Shown: positions 46,850-56,619, counted from the stretch's first letter. The stretch: 64,000 nt of DNA from CAVRUD01 sp963724285 (GCA_963724285.1 CAVRUD010000013.1:186001-250000); one strand, 5' to 3'. Notes: generated by a model from the letters alone, not told the origin. Program-made: numbers and translations.

Positions 46850-47281
46850 ATGCATCAGATTCGAACGTCTCCAACAGCGACCCTGGAATCAGCTCCCCAG
46901 ATCGAAAGGACTACGGTAGCCAGGGTAGACAGCTACGGTTGTCCGGTCGCTCGAACCGCTCAGATCATGGGCAACAAGTGGACTCCCCTCATTGTTCGTG
47001 ACCTCGCCACAGGGCAGCGCCGGTTTAGCGAGCTGGAACGATCACTGCACGGCATCAGTCCGAAGACGTTGTCCGAGCGGCTGAAGCGCCTCGAGGAGGC
47101 CCACGTGCTCGAGCGCCGCTGCTTCGCCGAAGTACCGCCACGGGTGGAATACTCGCTGACGGACAAGGGGCATGCGCTCCTCCCGGTCATCGAGAGCATG
47201 CGCGAATTCGGGCTGCACTGGCTGTCCGACGAGGACTGCGATGATCAACATCACGCCCAGGGGTGCTCGCTGGGAGACTAG
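46850..47281 (+). CDS. HxlR-family winged-helix transcriptional regulator
   Basis: A 143-residue DNA-binding protein of the HxlR/YtfH family, often responding to aldehydes or redox signals. The family pattern is clear: CPVARTAQIMGNKWTPLIVRDLATGQRRFSELERSLHGISPKTLSERLKRLEEAHVLERR covers the recognition helix, and EVPPRVEYSLTDKGHALLPVIESM follows. Only one conserved Cys (before PV) is seen in the sensing position. ATG 46850 or GTG 46817 may be the start; the ribosome site is weak for both. It is divergent from the MBL hydrolase gene and followed by a bidirectional terminator. Confidence 0.88.
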   Translation: MHQIRTSPTATLESAPQIERTTVARVDSYGCPVARTAQIMGNKWTPLIVRDLATGQRRFSELERSLHGISPKTLSERLKRLEEAHVLERRCFAEVPPRVEYSLTDKGHALLPVIESMREFGLHWLSDEDCDDQHHAQGCSLGD

Positions 47282-47307
47282 CAAAAGCCTGAGGTTGTCC
47301 ACGAGAA

Positions 47308-47339
47308 AACGCCCCGTCGGACCGGTCCGGCGGGGCGTT
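47308..47339. terminator. bidirectional terminator
   Basis: AACGCCCC and GGGGCGTT pair around an inner GGACC/GGTCC stem between the convergent HxlR and SnoaL-like genes. Confidence 0.7.
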
Positions 47340-47376
47340 CCTCGTTGCTTGGCCATACTCCTTACGTTCGTGGCGG

Positions 47377-47769
47377 CTACCCGTGAGCTTCTATGCCCGC
47401 CGGAAACAGGTCGACGAAGCTCACGATCGATTGGATCCGGCCGTCGCTCGTCAGTCTGCCGAAGTCGACGCCGGCCGCGACGGGCGAGTCCCCGCCAACC
47501 GGCGCGATCTCCCAGGCAAACCGGACGGCGTCGTTGTGAGCGCTTGGCTCCCCGGCCATGCGAAACTCGTGCGCCGAGAAGTGCTCCTGAAGTCCGGCCG
47601 CCACGCCGTTGATCTCGTCGATACCGTCGGCCCGAAACAGCGGCCCCAACAGATAGCCGTCTTCTGCCCAGGTTTGAGCGAGCAAGGCACACCGCCGCTC
47701 CTGGTCGCGCTCATTCCAGACCGCAAAGTACCGTGCCAAAAGCTGGGAGATGTTGTCCATTCGTGTCAC
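47377..47769 (-). CDS. SnoaL/NTF2-like domain protein
   Basis: A 130-residue NTF2-fold protein of the SnoaL-like group, which includes small isomerases, cyclases and ligand-binding proteins. The typical N-terminal helix LLARYFAVWNERDQERRCALLAQTWAEDG and the later VRFAWEIAPVGG and SIVSFVDLFP strands are visible. No signal peptide. Proteins of this type are commonly encoded next to MmyB-type regulators, as here: the regulator is divergent 149 bp away, with a perfect palindrome between them. Activity unknown. Confidence 0.85.
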   Translation of the reverse strand: MTRMDNISQLLARYFAVWNERDQERRCALLAQTWAEDGYLLGPLFRADGIDEINGVAAGLQEHFSAHEFRMAGEPSAHNDAVRFAWEIAPVGGDSPVAAGVDFGRLTSDGRIQSIVSFVDLFPAGIEAHG

Positions 47770-47868
47770 CTCGTGTCGCGGTCACCTCGAATCGCTTCAC
47801 CGAGAGCGGCGAGCGGTGCCGGTCACATCCGGCGACGACGATGGTGACGAAATCGCGGCAATGACGCT

Positions 47869-47885
47869 ATTACCTGGCAGGTAAT
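47869..47885. promoter_or_regulatory. 17 bp perfect palindrome, candidate operator
   Basis: ATTACCTGGCAGGTAAT is a perfect 8+1+8 inverted repeat in the divergent interval between the SnoaL-like gene and the XRE/MmyB-type regulator, 33 bp before the regulator's ATG. Confidence 0.65.
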
Positions 47886-47918
47886 CGAATCTCGGTCTGG
47901 GTCGGCTATCGTTAGCGC

Positions 47919-48758
47919 ATGGTTACGACGCACCGCCCTGTTGGGGAACTTCTACGAAGTTGGCGAGAACGGCGCAGGTACAGCCAGCTGGGTCTGGCCT
48001 CGGAGGCCGAGGTGTCGGCGAAGCACCTGAGCTTCGTCGAGACTGGCCGCGCCCGCCCGAGCCGGGACATGCTGCTCCACCTCGCCGAACAGCTCGAGAT
48101 TCCGCTCGCCGATCGCAACGGGCTGCTGGTTGCGGCTGGGTATGCTCCGGCGTTCGCAACGAACTCGCTGGACGACTCCCCTTTGGAATTCGCCCGAGAT
48201 GCAGTCGACAAAGTGCTTGCCGGCCACGAACCGTATCCAGTGGTGGCGGTCGATCGCTACTGGAATCTCCTCGCGGCGAACCGGTCTATCGGATTCTTTC
48301 TCGAGGGAATCCCGGCCGCCTTGATGCAGCCGCCCGTTAACGTCTTCCGGCTGAGCCTCCACCCAGGTGGTCTAGCACGTCGGATCGTCAACTACGCCGA
48401 GTGGCGGGCGACCATCCTCAGTCGTGTCCACCGCCAGGGGACCATCACGGGTGACCCCGCCTTCGCCGAGCTGCTCGATCAGCTGTGGGCATTTCCCGCC
48501 CCCGACGAGTCAGTGGACGCGCTGGCCGAACATGCCCTTCCCGCGGGCGACATCGCCACGACGCTGAGGCTGCGGACAGAGCATGGGCTGATGTCGTTCC
48601 TCTATACGACGACCGTATTCGGCTCAGCGGTGGAAGTCACACTCTCGGGCCTTACCATCGAGTCGTTTTTCCCCGCCGACCGCGAGACGGCGGTCATCCT
48701 CCGCCGGTTGGGCGACACGTCCAGCACCGCCCAGCAGGACGGGGACATGCCAGGCTAA
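47919..48758 (+). CDS. XRE-family regulator with MmyB-like ligand-binding domain
   Basis: A 279-residue transcription factor. The N-terminal helix-turn-helix (GELLRSWRERRRYSQLGLASEAEVSAKHLSFVETGRARPSRDMLLHLAEQLEIP) covers about residues 8-65. The remainder is the MmyB-like PAS-type domain that binds fatty-acid-like ligands, with YPVVAVDRYWNLLAANRS and NVFRLSLHPGGLARRIVNYAEWR. ATG 47919. It stands divergent from the SnoaL-like gene with a perfect palindrome between them, so autoregulation and control of that neighbour are likely. Confidence 0.92.
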   Translation: MVTTHRPVGELLRSWRERRRYSQLGLASEAEVSAKHLSFVETGRARPSRDMLLHLAEQLEIPLADRNGLLVAAGYAPAFATNSLDDSPLEFARDAVDKVLAGHEPYPVVAVDRYWNLLAANRSIGFFLEGIPAALMQPPVNVFRLSLHPGGLARRIVNYAEWRATILSRVHRQGTITGDPAFAELLDQLWAFPAPDESVDALAEHALPAGDIATTLRLRTEHGLMSFLYTTTVFGSAVEVTLSGLTIESFFPADRETAVILRRLGDTSSTAQQDGDMPG

Positions 48759-48796
48759 TGGTCCGTCAACACTCGTTCGCGTGCCGGATTGGGGTG

Positions 48797-48878
48797 GTAG
48801 GGGCCCCCGCTTGCGGTGCCCGGTTCCCGAAAACGGGCGTCGCGGTGGGCAACCGGGCAGGGCAAGTCCTGCCCCTAC
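48797..48878. repeat. 82 bp palindromic intergenic repeat
   Basis: GTAGGGGC at 48797-48804 is matched by GCCCCTAC at 48871-48878, with inner complementary pieces (TGCCCGGTT near 48820 and AACCGGGCA near 48851). It lies between two convergent genes and resembles short palindromic GC-rich intergenic repeats. Only one copy is visible in this window. Confidence 0.55.
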
Positions 48879-48907
48879 GAGATCGGCACATCAGGCTTGA
48901 CAGAGGA

Positions 48908-50115
48908 CTAGTTACCGCCAATCAGAATGAGCTCGCGCTGCGGCGGCGCCAGCCACTCGATCCCGTCCGCCGTCACTACGAAGTCATCCTCGATCACCGC
49001 CAGGCCGTAGTTGGGAATGCTGAAGCCCGTCTCGAGGACGTAGACGTGGTTCTCTTCGACGACCTGGTTCGGGAGCTCGCCGTAGCGTTCCCAGCGTGGG
49101 CCGAGTAGCACGCCGCCGTCGTGGCAGGCGCGGCCCATCTGATGGCCGAGACCGTAGTTCCAAGTCGGCAGGTTGTGCTCGGCGAAGTAGTCGCGGGCAA
49201 TCTTGTCGATCTCCCAACCGACGACGCCTGGCTTGATCGCGGCGGCGGCCATCTGGATCGCGGCGTCGATGTAGGCGAACTGCTCGCGTACATCGGCGGG
49301 CGCCTCGGTCTCACCTTCCCGCAAGAAGTAGAAGGTCCGCTGCATATCGGAGGTGTAGTCCTCCTGATTGACGCCGAAGTCGATGCGCAGCAGTTCTCCT
49401 GGCGCGGTCTTGAACTCACCGGGGAGGGTGTGCCCGACTGGAGACTCGGGACCCGCGGTCACGGTCGGGCAGTAGCGCCGGTCCCAGGAGGTGCCGACCC
49501 CGCGGCGCTCACACTCGGCGTGCATGAAGGCCTGGATCTCGAGTTCGGTCAATCCGGGGCGCAGCCAAGCCGTCAGGGCGTCCCAGATCTCGACCGTGGT
49601 GTTGACGGCCTGCCGGATTCGCCGGATCTCTTCGGCCGATTTCCTGCCGCGGACCCGCGTCACGATGTCCTCGCCGGTTACGACCCGATCGAGGTACGGG
49701 GTTCCGGCCAACCAGCCCTGGACATTGAGCCACATGCCGTAGGTCAATCCATCGGCCATGTAGTTGCCGGGCGAGAAGTTCAGGGCGATCGAGCGGGGTC
49801 GAGCCGCTCGATCGTCTCCCGGAATGGCGTGCTCAGCCCCTGGACATAGCCGATAACTTCTGCCCAGGCGCCGGTGCCTTCGACGTTGGGGACATCGGCA
49901 GTGCCGACGATGGCGACCCGGTCGCCGTTCGCGGTCAGGATGAATGCCGACTCCCAGGTCACACTCGTGCCCGCGATGAACGGCAGGCTTGGATCCCCGA
50001 GCACATCGCTCTCACGGCCAAGCAGGATCCAGGCGTCGATTCCCTCTTCGTTCAGGACACCGATCGCCTGGTCGACTTTTTCGCGAACGAGCGCGGCGTC
50101 ATTGTTCGTCCCCAA
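48908..50115 (-). CDS. M24-family metallopeptidase (Xaa-Pro aminopeptidase-like), frameshifted near 49797
   Basis: A pita-bread-fold metallopeptidase of about 402 residues, probably an Xaa-Pro peptidase or creatinase-like enzyme. The metal ligands are all present: D in RIDFGVNQEDY, D in YTSDMQRTF, H in GHQMGRACHDGG, E in VLETGFSIP and E in VIEDDFVV. The N-terminal domain (GTNNDAALVREKVDQAIGVL ... RETIERLDP) is in one frame and continues RSIALNFSPGNYMADGLTYG in another; one C is missing from a four-C run (GACCCCGC on the minus strand, plus-strand GGGG 49795-49799). It is divergent from trpS. Confidence 0.85.
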
Positions 50116-50278
50116 CTTGCAATCTCCCCTCAGATGCGTTCTGGATACTAATCCGTTGGCCGCTAACGGCGAGCCAGCGCGATTCTACGCCCGGATATGA
50201 CGATCGGGTGCGGCGCTCATGATCGGTATACTGCCGCACGAGAGATTCACGCGGAAAAGCGACTAGCGAGGACTGGAC

Positions 50279-51337
50279 ATGGTGGCGCAGTTGGATCAGA
50301 CGGAGATGCAGCGGGATGGCGCGAGCGCGCCGGATCGCCGGCTCCGCGTATTTTCGGGCATTCAACCGTCGGGCATCTCCCACATCGGCAACTACCTGGG
50401 CGCGATCCGCAACTGGGTCCGGCAGCAGGAGCAATACGACAGCATCTTCTGCGTCGTCGATCTCCATGCCCTCTCGCTCCCGACCAATCGCGACGACCTC
50501 CGCGCCCAGATCCGCGGCATGGCGAACGTGCTCCTTGCCTGTGGGATCGATCCCGAGCAATCGATCCTCTTTGTCCAGTCCGATGTCCGTGAGCACTCGG
50601 AGCTCTGCTGGTTGTTATCGTCCGTGACGCAGTTCGGCGAACTTCAACGGATGACGCAGTTCAAGGACAAGTCGGTTGGCAAGGGGCTCAATGTCTCGGC
50701 GGCGCTCTTCACCTACCCGATTCTTCAGGCCGCCGACATCATCCTCTACGACGCCGACCTGGTGCCGGTAGGCGAGGACCAGAAGCAGCACATCGAGATT
50801 ACTCGCGACATCGCCACCCGGTTCAACGCGCGCTACGGCGAGACGTTCGTCTTGCCGAAGCCGGACATCAAGCCGGACGGCGCCAGGATTATGTCACTGG
50901 ATGATCCGTCAAAGAAGATGAGCAAGAGCGACCCGAATCCCTCCAGCTTCATCGCGCTGACCGACGACGCCGATACGATCCGCCGCAAGATGCGGCGGGC
51001 CGTAACCGATTCCGGCAGCGAAGTCCGTGCGACGCCCGAAAAGCCCGCTCTGACCAACCTGCTAACCATCTATAGCTTGTTCAGCGGGGAGCCGATCTCC
51101 GAGATCGAAGAGCGCTACGCCGGCAAGGGATACGGCGCCTTCAAGGGTGACCTCGCCGAGATCGTCGTGGCGGCGATCTCTCCAATCCAGGAGCGACTGC
51201 TCGAACTCGAAGCCGACCCAAGCATCGCCGCAAAGGTCCTCGCGGCCGGGGCGGACCGGGCGCGGGAATTTGCGGCCCCCAAGATGGAGCTGGCCCGCGA
51301 CCGCATCGGCCTCGGCTCGGCAAGCATCGGGGCCTGA
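50279..51337 (+). CDS. trpS: tryptophanyl-tRNA synthetase
   Basis: TrpRS charges tRNA-Trp. The class I signatures are HIGN (35-38, in PSGISHIGNYLG) and KMSKS (213-217). Length (352) and blocks such as FVQSDVREHSELCWLLSS, LLYxxDxVPVGEDQKQHIEITRD are normal. ATG 50279 follows GAGG; about 18 residues before the body are extra compared with many TrpRS. The downstream URO-D-like gene starts 12 bp after the stop and may be co-transcribed. Confidence 0.96.
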   Translation: MVAQLDQTEMQRDGASAPDRRLRVFSGIQPSGISHIGNYLGAIRNWVRQQEQYDSIFCVVDLHALSLPTNRDDLRAQIRGMANVLLACGIDPEQSILFVQSDVREHSELCWLLSSVTQFGELQRMTQFKDKSVGKGLNVSAALFTYPILQAADIILYDADLVPVGEDQKQHIEITRDIATRFNARYGETFVLPKPDIKPDGARIMSLDDPSKKMSKSDPNPSSFIALTDDADTIRRKMRRAVTDSGSEVRATPEKPALTNLLTIYSLFSGEPISEIEERYAGKGYGAFKGDLAEIVVAAISPIQERLLELEADPSIAAKVLAAGADRAREFAAPKMELARDRIGLGSASIGA

Positions 51338-51348
51338 GGAGGCAACCA

Positions 51349-52345
51349 ATGGCGGCACGGGCGGGCAACAAGCGAGGGGCGGCGGGACTTCGTTTCGAGG
51401 AGATGACTCGGACTGAACGCGTCATGGCGGCGGTTCGCGGCGAGCCCGTCGACCGCCTGCCCGTTTGCTTCTGGCATCACTTCCAGCCGCACGGCTCCGG
51501 CCGCAAGCTGGCCGAGGCGAGCCTGGCCTTTTTCGACCAAGAGTTCGACCTCGACATCCTCAAGCTGATGCCGGATGTCCCCTATCCGTTTCCAAATCGC
51601 TCCATCTCGAATGTGGAGCAATGGCGTCTGTTCGAACCGATCGACCAAGATCGCTCACGGTTCTTCTCCCAGCGTGTAGAAGCGGTAAGTGCCCTCCGCG
51701 ACGAGTTAGGATTCGACACTCCGATCGTCGTCACGCTGTTCAGCCCATTGACCGAAGCGCTCTACGCCGCGGTTGACCACCAACACTTTCTGCACCATGC
51801 CCAGGAGGCCGGACCCGTAGTCCACGAGGCACTCGCCACCATCGCGGAGAATCTACGGGCCCATATCCGGGACGTGATCGCCGCGGGTGCGGACGGCGTC
51901 TTCTTCGCGCTCCAGGGCGTGACGGCAGCAGGTCATGAGCGAGGCGCAGTACCGAGAGTTCGGCCGACCGTACGACTTGCTGGCACTCCAGGGCGCGACG
52001 AATGGATGGCTGAATGTCCTCCATATTCACGGCGAGAAAGACCTGCACTTCGAGACCGTGCTCGACTACCCCGTGGACGTCCTCAGTTGGTCGGACAGGA
52101 TGGCCGGTCCCAGCCTGAAAGAGGCCAGGGCCGTCACATCGAAATGCTTGATGGGCGGCTGGCATGAATTTGGGCCGCTCTCTAAAGGCCCCGAGGAGGC
52201 GATCCGGGAGGAAGCCGCTGACGCCGTCGCCCAGACGGGTAGCCGAAAATTGATCCTGGCCGGAGGCTGCTCCGTCCCCGACGACACCGACGAGCGCTGG
52301 CTCCACGCCGCCCGCGAGATCGTCGACGAGCTCGATGTCGCCTAA
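51349..52345 (+). CDS. uroporphyrinogen decarboxylase-like protein, frameshifted near 51930
   Basis: A URO-D/cobalamin-independent methyltransferase-fold protein of about 332 residues. MTRTERVMAAVRGEPVDRLPVCFWHHF is the usual opening, and GADGVFFALQGVTA leads to the break. The second frame goes on VMSEAQYREFGRPYDLLAL, then WLNVLHIHGEKDLHFETVLDYPVDVLSW and ILAGGCSVPDDTD. The indel lies between 51922 and 51935. True HemE has a conserved PVWLMRQAGR motif that is absent here, so this is likely a methyltransferase-type relative and not the haem enzyme. It follows trpS by 12 bp. Confidence 0.85.
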
Positions 52346-52444
52346 TCTCAGCCGAGACCACGAGAAAAGCCTCAAATCTGCATTATTCTTAGCGTCGGTA
52401 CGATGTGTACCGTGGAGTACGCCCGTTTCCTGGAGGAGGGGTCT

Positions 52445-53710
52445 GTGATCGAGCCGAGCACCAAGAACATACGGATCGTCGATCGGTTGGCAGCCCAACT
52501 CAGCCGCCGCATGCTCGTGCGCGGCGGAGCAGGCGCCGGACTGGTCGCGGCCGGGGCCGTTGCGCTCCGCCATTCGCCCGCGATGGCCCAGGACGCCACA
52601 CCCGTCGAGGGCGGACCGCCGCCCCTGCCGGAGGGCGCGACCGTCGTCGCTGAAGGACTCATCAACCCGCGCTTCATCGCGATCGGCGTCGACGGAACCC
52701 TCTACGTCTCGGAGTCCGGCACCGGTGGAGATGAACCGATCACCGAACCGGCCGGGGGTGAAGAGTCCGCCGCGTCGCCAGAGGCATCAGAGGCGACCGC
52801 GCCAGCGGCTTCGCCCGTCGCGGACGAGCCGATCGGCAGCCGCGGGTTCACGGGGCAGGTATCGGCGATCGCGCCGGACGGGACCGTCACCGTTGTGGCG
52901 ACTGGCCTTCCCTCGTACAACGTTGAAGGTCCGACCGGCCCGAACGGGATCGCGCTGGCCGCGGACGGAGCGATCATCCTTGCAGTCGGCGGCGCTGGGC
53001 CGGTGACGCCCTCCGTCGACCCCCTTCCGAACGAAAACTCCGTGCTCGCCATCGACCCCGCCACCGGCGACTTGACGCCGATCTCCGACATCGGCGCCTT
53101 CGAGCGCTCCGACAACCCGGACGGCACGACCGTCGACTCCAACCTCTACGGACTGTCGATCTCGCCCACCGGAACCATCCGCGTTGCGGACGCAGGCGGC
53201 AACTCCGTCTACAACGTCGATCCCGCGACCGGTGAGTTCACGGTCCTTGCGGTCTTCGAGAACGTTCCCTTGCCTGAAGGCGCACAGGGTCCCCCGACGC
53301 TCCAGGCCGTGCCGACGAGTATCGTCGAGAATCCGGCTGGCGGTGTCTACGTCGGGCTCCTCGGCGGCGGTCCATTCCCACCGGGCGCCGCGAAGATCAT
53401 GGCCGTCACCGAGGACGGCACCGTGACCGAACTCGCCGGCGGGCTGACGATGGTGGCCGATGTCAAGATCGGCCCGGACGGCCAACTTTACGCCTGCCAG
53501 CTCTCGACCAACTTCCTGGCTGAGATCCCCGCCCCCGGCAACGTCGTCCGCGTCCTGGCCGACGGCACCCAGGAGGTCGTCGTCGACGGCCTCATGCTCC
53601 CCAACGGCATCGCATTCGATGCCACGGGCAATCTCTACGTCGTCGTCGGCACAGTCAGCATGGGCCCTCCGGCCGGCATGATCCTCCGCATCGACGGCAT
53701 CGCCGTGTAG
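52445..53710 (+). CDS. ScyD/ScyE-like beta-propeller protein, secreted
   Basis: A 421-residue protein with a signal segment (SRRMLVRGGAGAGLVAAGAVAL ending in MAQDA), containing an SRR motif near the start of the hydrophobic stretch, likely Tat-dependent. The mature part begins TVVAEGLINPRFIAIGVDGTLYVSESG and has repeated blades of the form 'P-T/E-G-D/T-x-x-V-A-x-G-L-x-x-P-x-G-I-A', the SMP-30/ScyD-ScyE type propeller. A long linker rich in Ala, Ser, Glu and Pro separates the first blade. GTG 52445 follows GGAGGAGG. Ligand unknown. Confidence 0.85.
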   Translation: MIEPSTKNIRIVDRLAAQLSRRMLVRGGAGAGLVAAGAVALRHSPAMAQDATPVEGGPPPLPEGATVVAEGLINPRFIAIGVDGTLYVSESGTGGDEPITEPAGGEESAASPEASEATAPAASPVADEPIGSRGFTGQVSAIAPDGTVTVVATGLPSYNVEGPTGPNGIALAADGAIILAVGGAGPVTPSVDPLPNENSVLAIDPATGDLTPISDIGAFERSDNPDGTTVDSNLYGLSISPTGTIRVADAGGNSVYNVDPATGEFTVLAVFENVPLPEGAQGPPTLQAVPTSIVENPAGGVYVGLLGGGPFPPGAAKIMAVTEDGTVTELAGGLTMVADVKIGPDGQLYACQLSTNFLAEIPAPGNVVRVLADGTQEVVVDGLMLPNGIAFDATGNLYVVVGTVSMGPPAGMILRIDGIAV

Positions 53711-53758
53711 CGCTGCCCGAGCCAGGCCGGACGCGTAACGATCCAAATCACATCGAAA

Positions 53759-53790
53759 AGAGCCGCCGGTGGTCTTCCACCGGCGGCTCT
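53759..53790. terminator. bidirectional terminator
   Basis: A perfect 14 bp stem (AGAGCCGCCGGTGG and complement) with a 4-base loop sits between the convergent ScyD/ScyE-like and oxidoreductase genes. AAAAG precedes it, giving a U run for the minus strand. Confidence 0.75.
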
Positions 53791-53838
53791 CGTTCGCACG
53801 CGATGCTTGGCCCCGGCGTGGGCAGGCTGAACCTTCGG

Positions 53839-54942
53839 TCAGCCTGCCGTCGCGCCCGCCAGTGCCGCGCTCGCGACCTTGTCGCGCTTCTCCATGATCG
53901 TCGTGGAGTGACCAGCGTCCAGGCGGGCCTTCGGGTCGTAGAAGGTCACCGCATGGTTGACGGCAGTGACCGCCTCCGCCGCGCCGGTCGCGATCAGCTT
54001 GAACTTCGCCGGGTAGGCGACGATATCGCCCGCCCCGTAGACGCCAGGGATGTTGGTCGCCATCGTGATCGGATCGACCACGATCTGGTTGCGCTGCAGT
54101 TCAAAGCCCCAGGTCTTCAGCGGTCCGAGGTCGGCAACGAAGCCGATCGCAACGATCAGCTCGTGCGCGGTGATACGCTCCTCGTTGCCTTCGCCGTCTT
54201 TGAACGTCACTCCGGCCAAGCGGCCGTCTTCGCCGGCGTGGACAGCGGTAATCTCGCAACCCGGGTAACGCAGGTCGCAGGTCGAGGCCTCCAACTCCTG
54301 AACGGTCTTCTCGTGGGCGCGGAACTTCGAACGGTGGATGAGGGTCACGTGGCTTGCCACCGGCTCAAGCGTCACCGCCCAGTCGACCGCCGAATCGCCG
54401 CCGCCGACGATCACGACCTCCTTGCCCGCGAAGTCTGCCACCCGCTTGGCAAAGTAGTGAACGCCCTTGCCTTCAAGGTCGGTAATGCCGGGCGCCTCGA
54501 TTCGTTTCGGCTCGAAGGCACCGACTCCGGCGCAGACGATAACCGTCCGGCTCCAGCGATTGCCCTTACTCGTGCCGAGTCGGATCAGGCCGTCCTCGGT
54601 CCGCTCAAGTTCGAGGACTTCTTCGTTGAGTCTGATCACCGGATCGGATCGCTGCGCCTGCAGTTCGCATTGCTCGACGAAATCCTTCGCCAGTACCTTC
54701 GGGAATCCGATGACGTCATAGATGTACTTTTCGGGATAGATGGCGGTTAGAGCACCGCCGACCTCTTCCAGCGAATCGATCACCTGGGTGCGAGCGCCGC
54801 GCAGGCCGGCATAGAACGCTGCAAATAAACCGGTCGGTCCGGCGCCGATAATGCTGATATCGAAGATGTCGCTGGGTTGGCGGGAATCGGCCCCATTGAG
54901 GCGGGCCTGATCACCAGCGCCGTTGCTTGCCAAAGTGGACAC
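53839..54942 (-). CDS. ferredoxin-NADP(+) reductase, TrxB-like type
   Basis: A 367-residue flavoprotein of the thioredoxin-reductase-like ferredoxin-NADP reductase group (YumC-like). The FAD motif is FDISIIGAGPTGLFAAFYAG and the NADPH motif EVVIVGGGDSAVDWAVTL. ATNIPGVYGAGDI is the C-terminal FAD-contact block. No CxxC redox pair is present, which separates it from TrxB. GTG 54942 is chosen for the GAGGAG upstream; the open frame extends to 54996. Confidence 0.92.
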   Translation of the reverse strand: MSTLASNGAGDQARLNGADSRQPSDIFDISIIGAGPTGLFAAFYAGLRGARTQVIDSLEEVGGALTAIYPEKYIYDVIGFPKVLAKDFVEQCELQAQRSDPVIRLNEEVLELERTEDGLIRLGTSKGNRWSRTVIVCAGVGAFEPKRIEAPGITDLEGKGVHYFAKRVADFAGKEVVIVGGGDSAVDWAVTLEPVASHVTLIHRSKFRAHEKTVQELEASTCDLRYPGCEITAVHAGEDGRLAGVTFKDGEGNEERITAHELIVAIGFVADLGPLKTWGFELQRNQIVVDPITMATNIPGVYGAGDIVAYPAKFKLIATGAAEAVTAVNHAVTFYDPKARLDAGHSTTIMEKRDKVASAALAGATAG

Positions 54943-55225
54943 GACTGAGATCTCCTCGCGGAATATATGACCGTGCCCTATGGCCCGAAACTCCACACGG
55001 ACATGTCAAGACTGGACGGTCAGCGCATATCGTACCATCGGGGTCAGAGGTACCCAGCAGTTTTCGCGGAGTGATGGCCATCGCCGTAGTGGACATTGCC
55101 GCGATGTTCGGGCCACCCGTACAATCGGGCGGTCGCATGCCTGTATCGCGCAACCGGCAACCCGCTACCGGTGCTCTCCGGTCATGGCGCGCCGCCTAAA
55201 CGTACACCGAGGAGGTCCTGCACCG

Positions 55226-56452
55226 ATGTCCCAGGTCGCCGATCGCTCGACCCGGCTCCAGCATCTACTCTCCAAGCGCGCGGCGGACCTCCCGTCAAAG
55301 CCTCGATTAGATGCAACCCAGGCAGCCAACCAGATTTCGTTCACCTACGGCTTCCCTGACCCGACCTCCCTCCCCGCGGATCAGGTGGCCGAAGCCACGG
55401 TGCGAGCACTGAAAGAGCGGGGGCACGAAGCCCTGCAATACGGCGACGCCAAGGGATACGCCGGCCTGATCGATGAGTTGACGAAAAAGCTCAACCGCGA
55501 TCAGGGGCTCAATGCACATCGCGAAAACGTTCTCCTCACCGCCGGTGGTTCGCAGGCCCTGCAGCTGGTGCTCGATGCGCTGGTGGACTGGGGCGATACC
55601 GTCATCACCGAAGAGCCGACCTGGATGGGTGCGGTGCGGGCATTCAAGAACGTCGGCGCACAGCCAGTGGCCGTGCCGGTCGATGACCAGGGCATGGATG
55701 CTGACGCGCTGGAAGGGGTGCTCAAGGACCTCAAGGCCAAGGGGATTACCCCGAAGCTGATCTACATCATCATCAACTTCCAGAACCCGGCCGGCGTGAC
55801 CACAACCCTGGAGCGGCGCAAGAAGATCGTCGCGCTCGCCCAGGAATACGGCACGTTGATCCTCGAGGACGACGCCTACTACGATCTGCGCTTTGAAGGC
55901 GAATTCTTGCCGCCGCTCTATGCGCTCGATGACAGCGGCAGCGTCCTCTACCTGGGCACCTTGTCAAAGATCATGGGCGCCGGCATGCGGATCGGCTGGC
56001 TTGTCGGTCCGGCCGACTTGATCCAGCGCCTGGCCGTCCTCAAGATCGACGGCGGCACAAACGTCTTCGGAGCCCACGTCGCCGCCGAATGGCTCCCGGA
56101 GCATCTCGACAGCCATATCGAAAAGCTGCGCAAAATCTACCACCGCCGCCGCGATCTGATGATCGCCGCCCTGAAGAAGCACATGCCGGAGGGGGTCACC
56201 TGGTCCAATCCCGAAGGCGGCTTTTTCATCTGGGTGACGTTGCCGGAAGGACTTGACGGCGAGGTGCTGGGGACGCAGGCCAAGGAGCGCGGCGTCGTCA
56301 TCCTCCCAGGCGGAGGCTGCTTCGTCTCTGACACTGGCGCAAATACCATCCGCCTGTCTTACTCCTACGCCCAGGACGACCAGATCGAGCCGGGCATCCA
56401 GACGCTGGCGGAGATTATTAAGGGCGACTTGCTCGAAACCGGCCGGGCATAA
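55226..56452 (+). CDS. PLP-dependent aminotransferase, class I/II
   Basis: A 408-residue fold-type I aminotransferase similar to 2-aminoadipate/valine-pyruvate type enzymes (LysN-like, without the DNA-binding domain of MocR proteins). ENVLLTAGGSQALQLVLDAL, YIIINFQNPAGVTT, LILEDDAYYDLRFEGE and the Schiff-base Lys in LYLGTLSKIMGAGMRIGWL are all present. ATG 55226 follows GAGGAGG; an open extension from 54980 is not family-like. It is divergent from the ferredoxin-NADP reductase gene. Amino donor unknown. Confidence 0.92.
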   Translation: MSQVADRSTRLQHLLSKRAADLPSKPRLDATQAANQISFTYGFPDPTSLPADQVAEATVRALKERGHEALQYGDAKGYAGLIDELTKKLNRDQGLNAHRENVLLTAGGSQALQLVLDALVDWGDTVITEEPTWMGAVRAFKNVGAQPVAVPVDDQGMDADALEGVLKDLKAKGITPKLIYIIINFQNPAGVTTTLERRKKIVALAQEYGTLILEDDAYYDLRFEGEFLPPLYALDDSGSVLYLGTLSKIMGAGMRIGWLVGPADLIQRLAVLKIDGGTNVFGAHVAAEWLPEHLDSHIEKLRKIYHRRRDLMIAALKKHMPEGVTWSNPEGGFFIWVTLPEGLDGEVLGTQAKERGVVILPGGGCFVSDTGANTIRLSYSYAQDDQIEPGIQTLAEIIKGDLLETGRA

Positions 56453-56619
56453 GCCATTCCACCAGATCCTGGGCCGCAGCTCGCGTCGGAAAGGTTGACT
56501 GCGTCTTGGGGCCGCCTGCGACTTCCGGTCCAGGACTTCATGACGGAATTCCTTCGAGGACAAGAGATGCGTTGGTTGGTGCGACGAACGCTACAGCAGG
56601 CTGTGGCCTCCGCGAGCCG

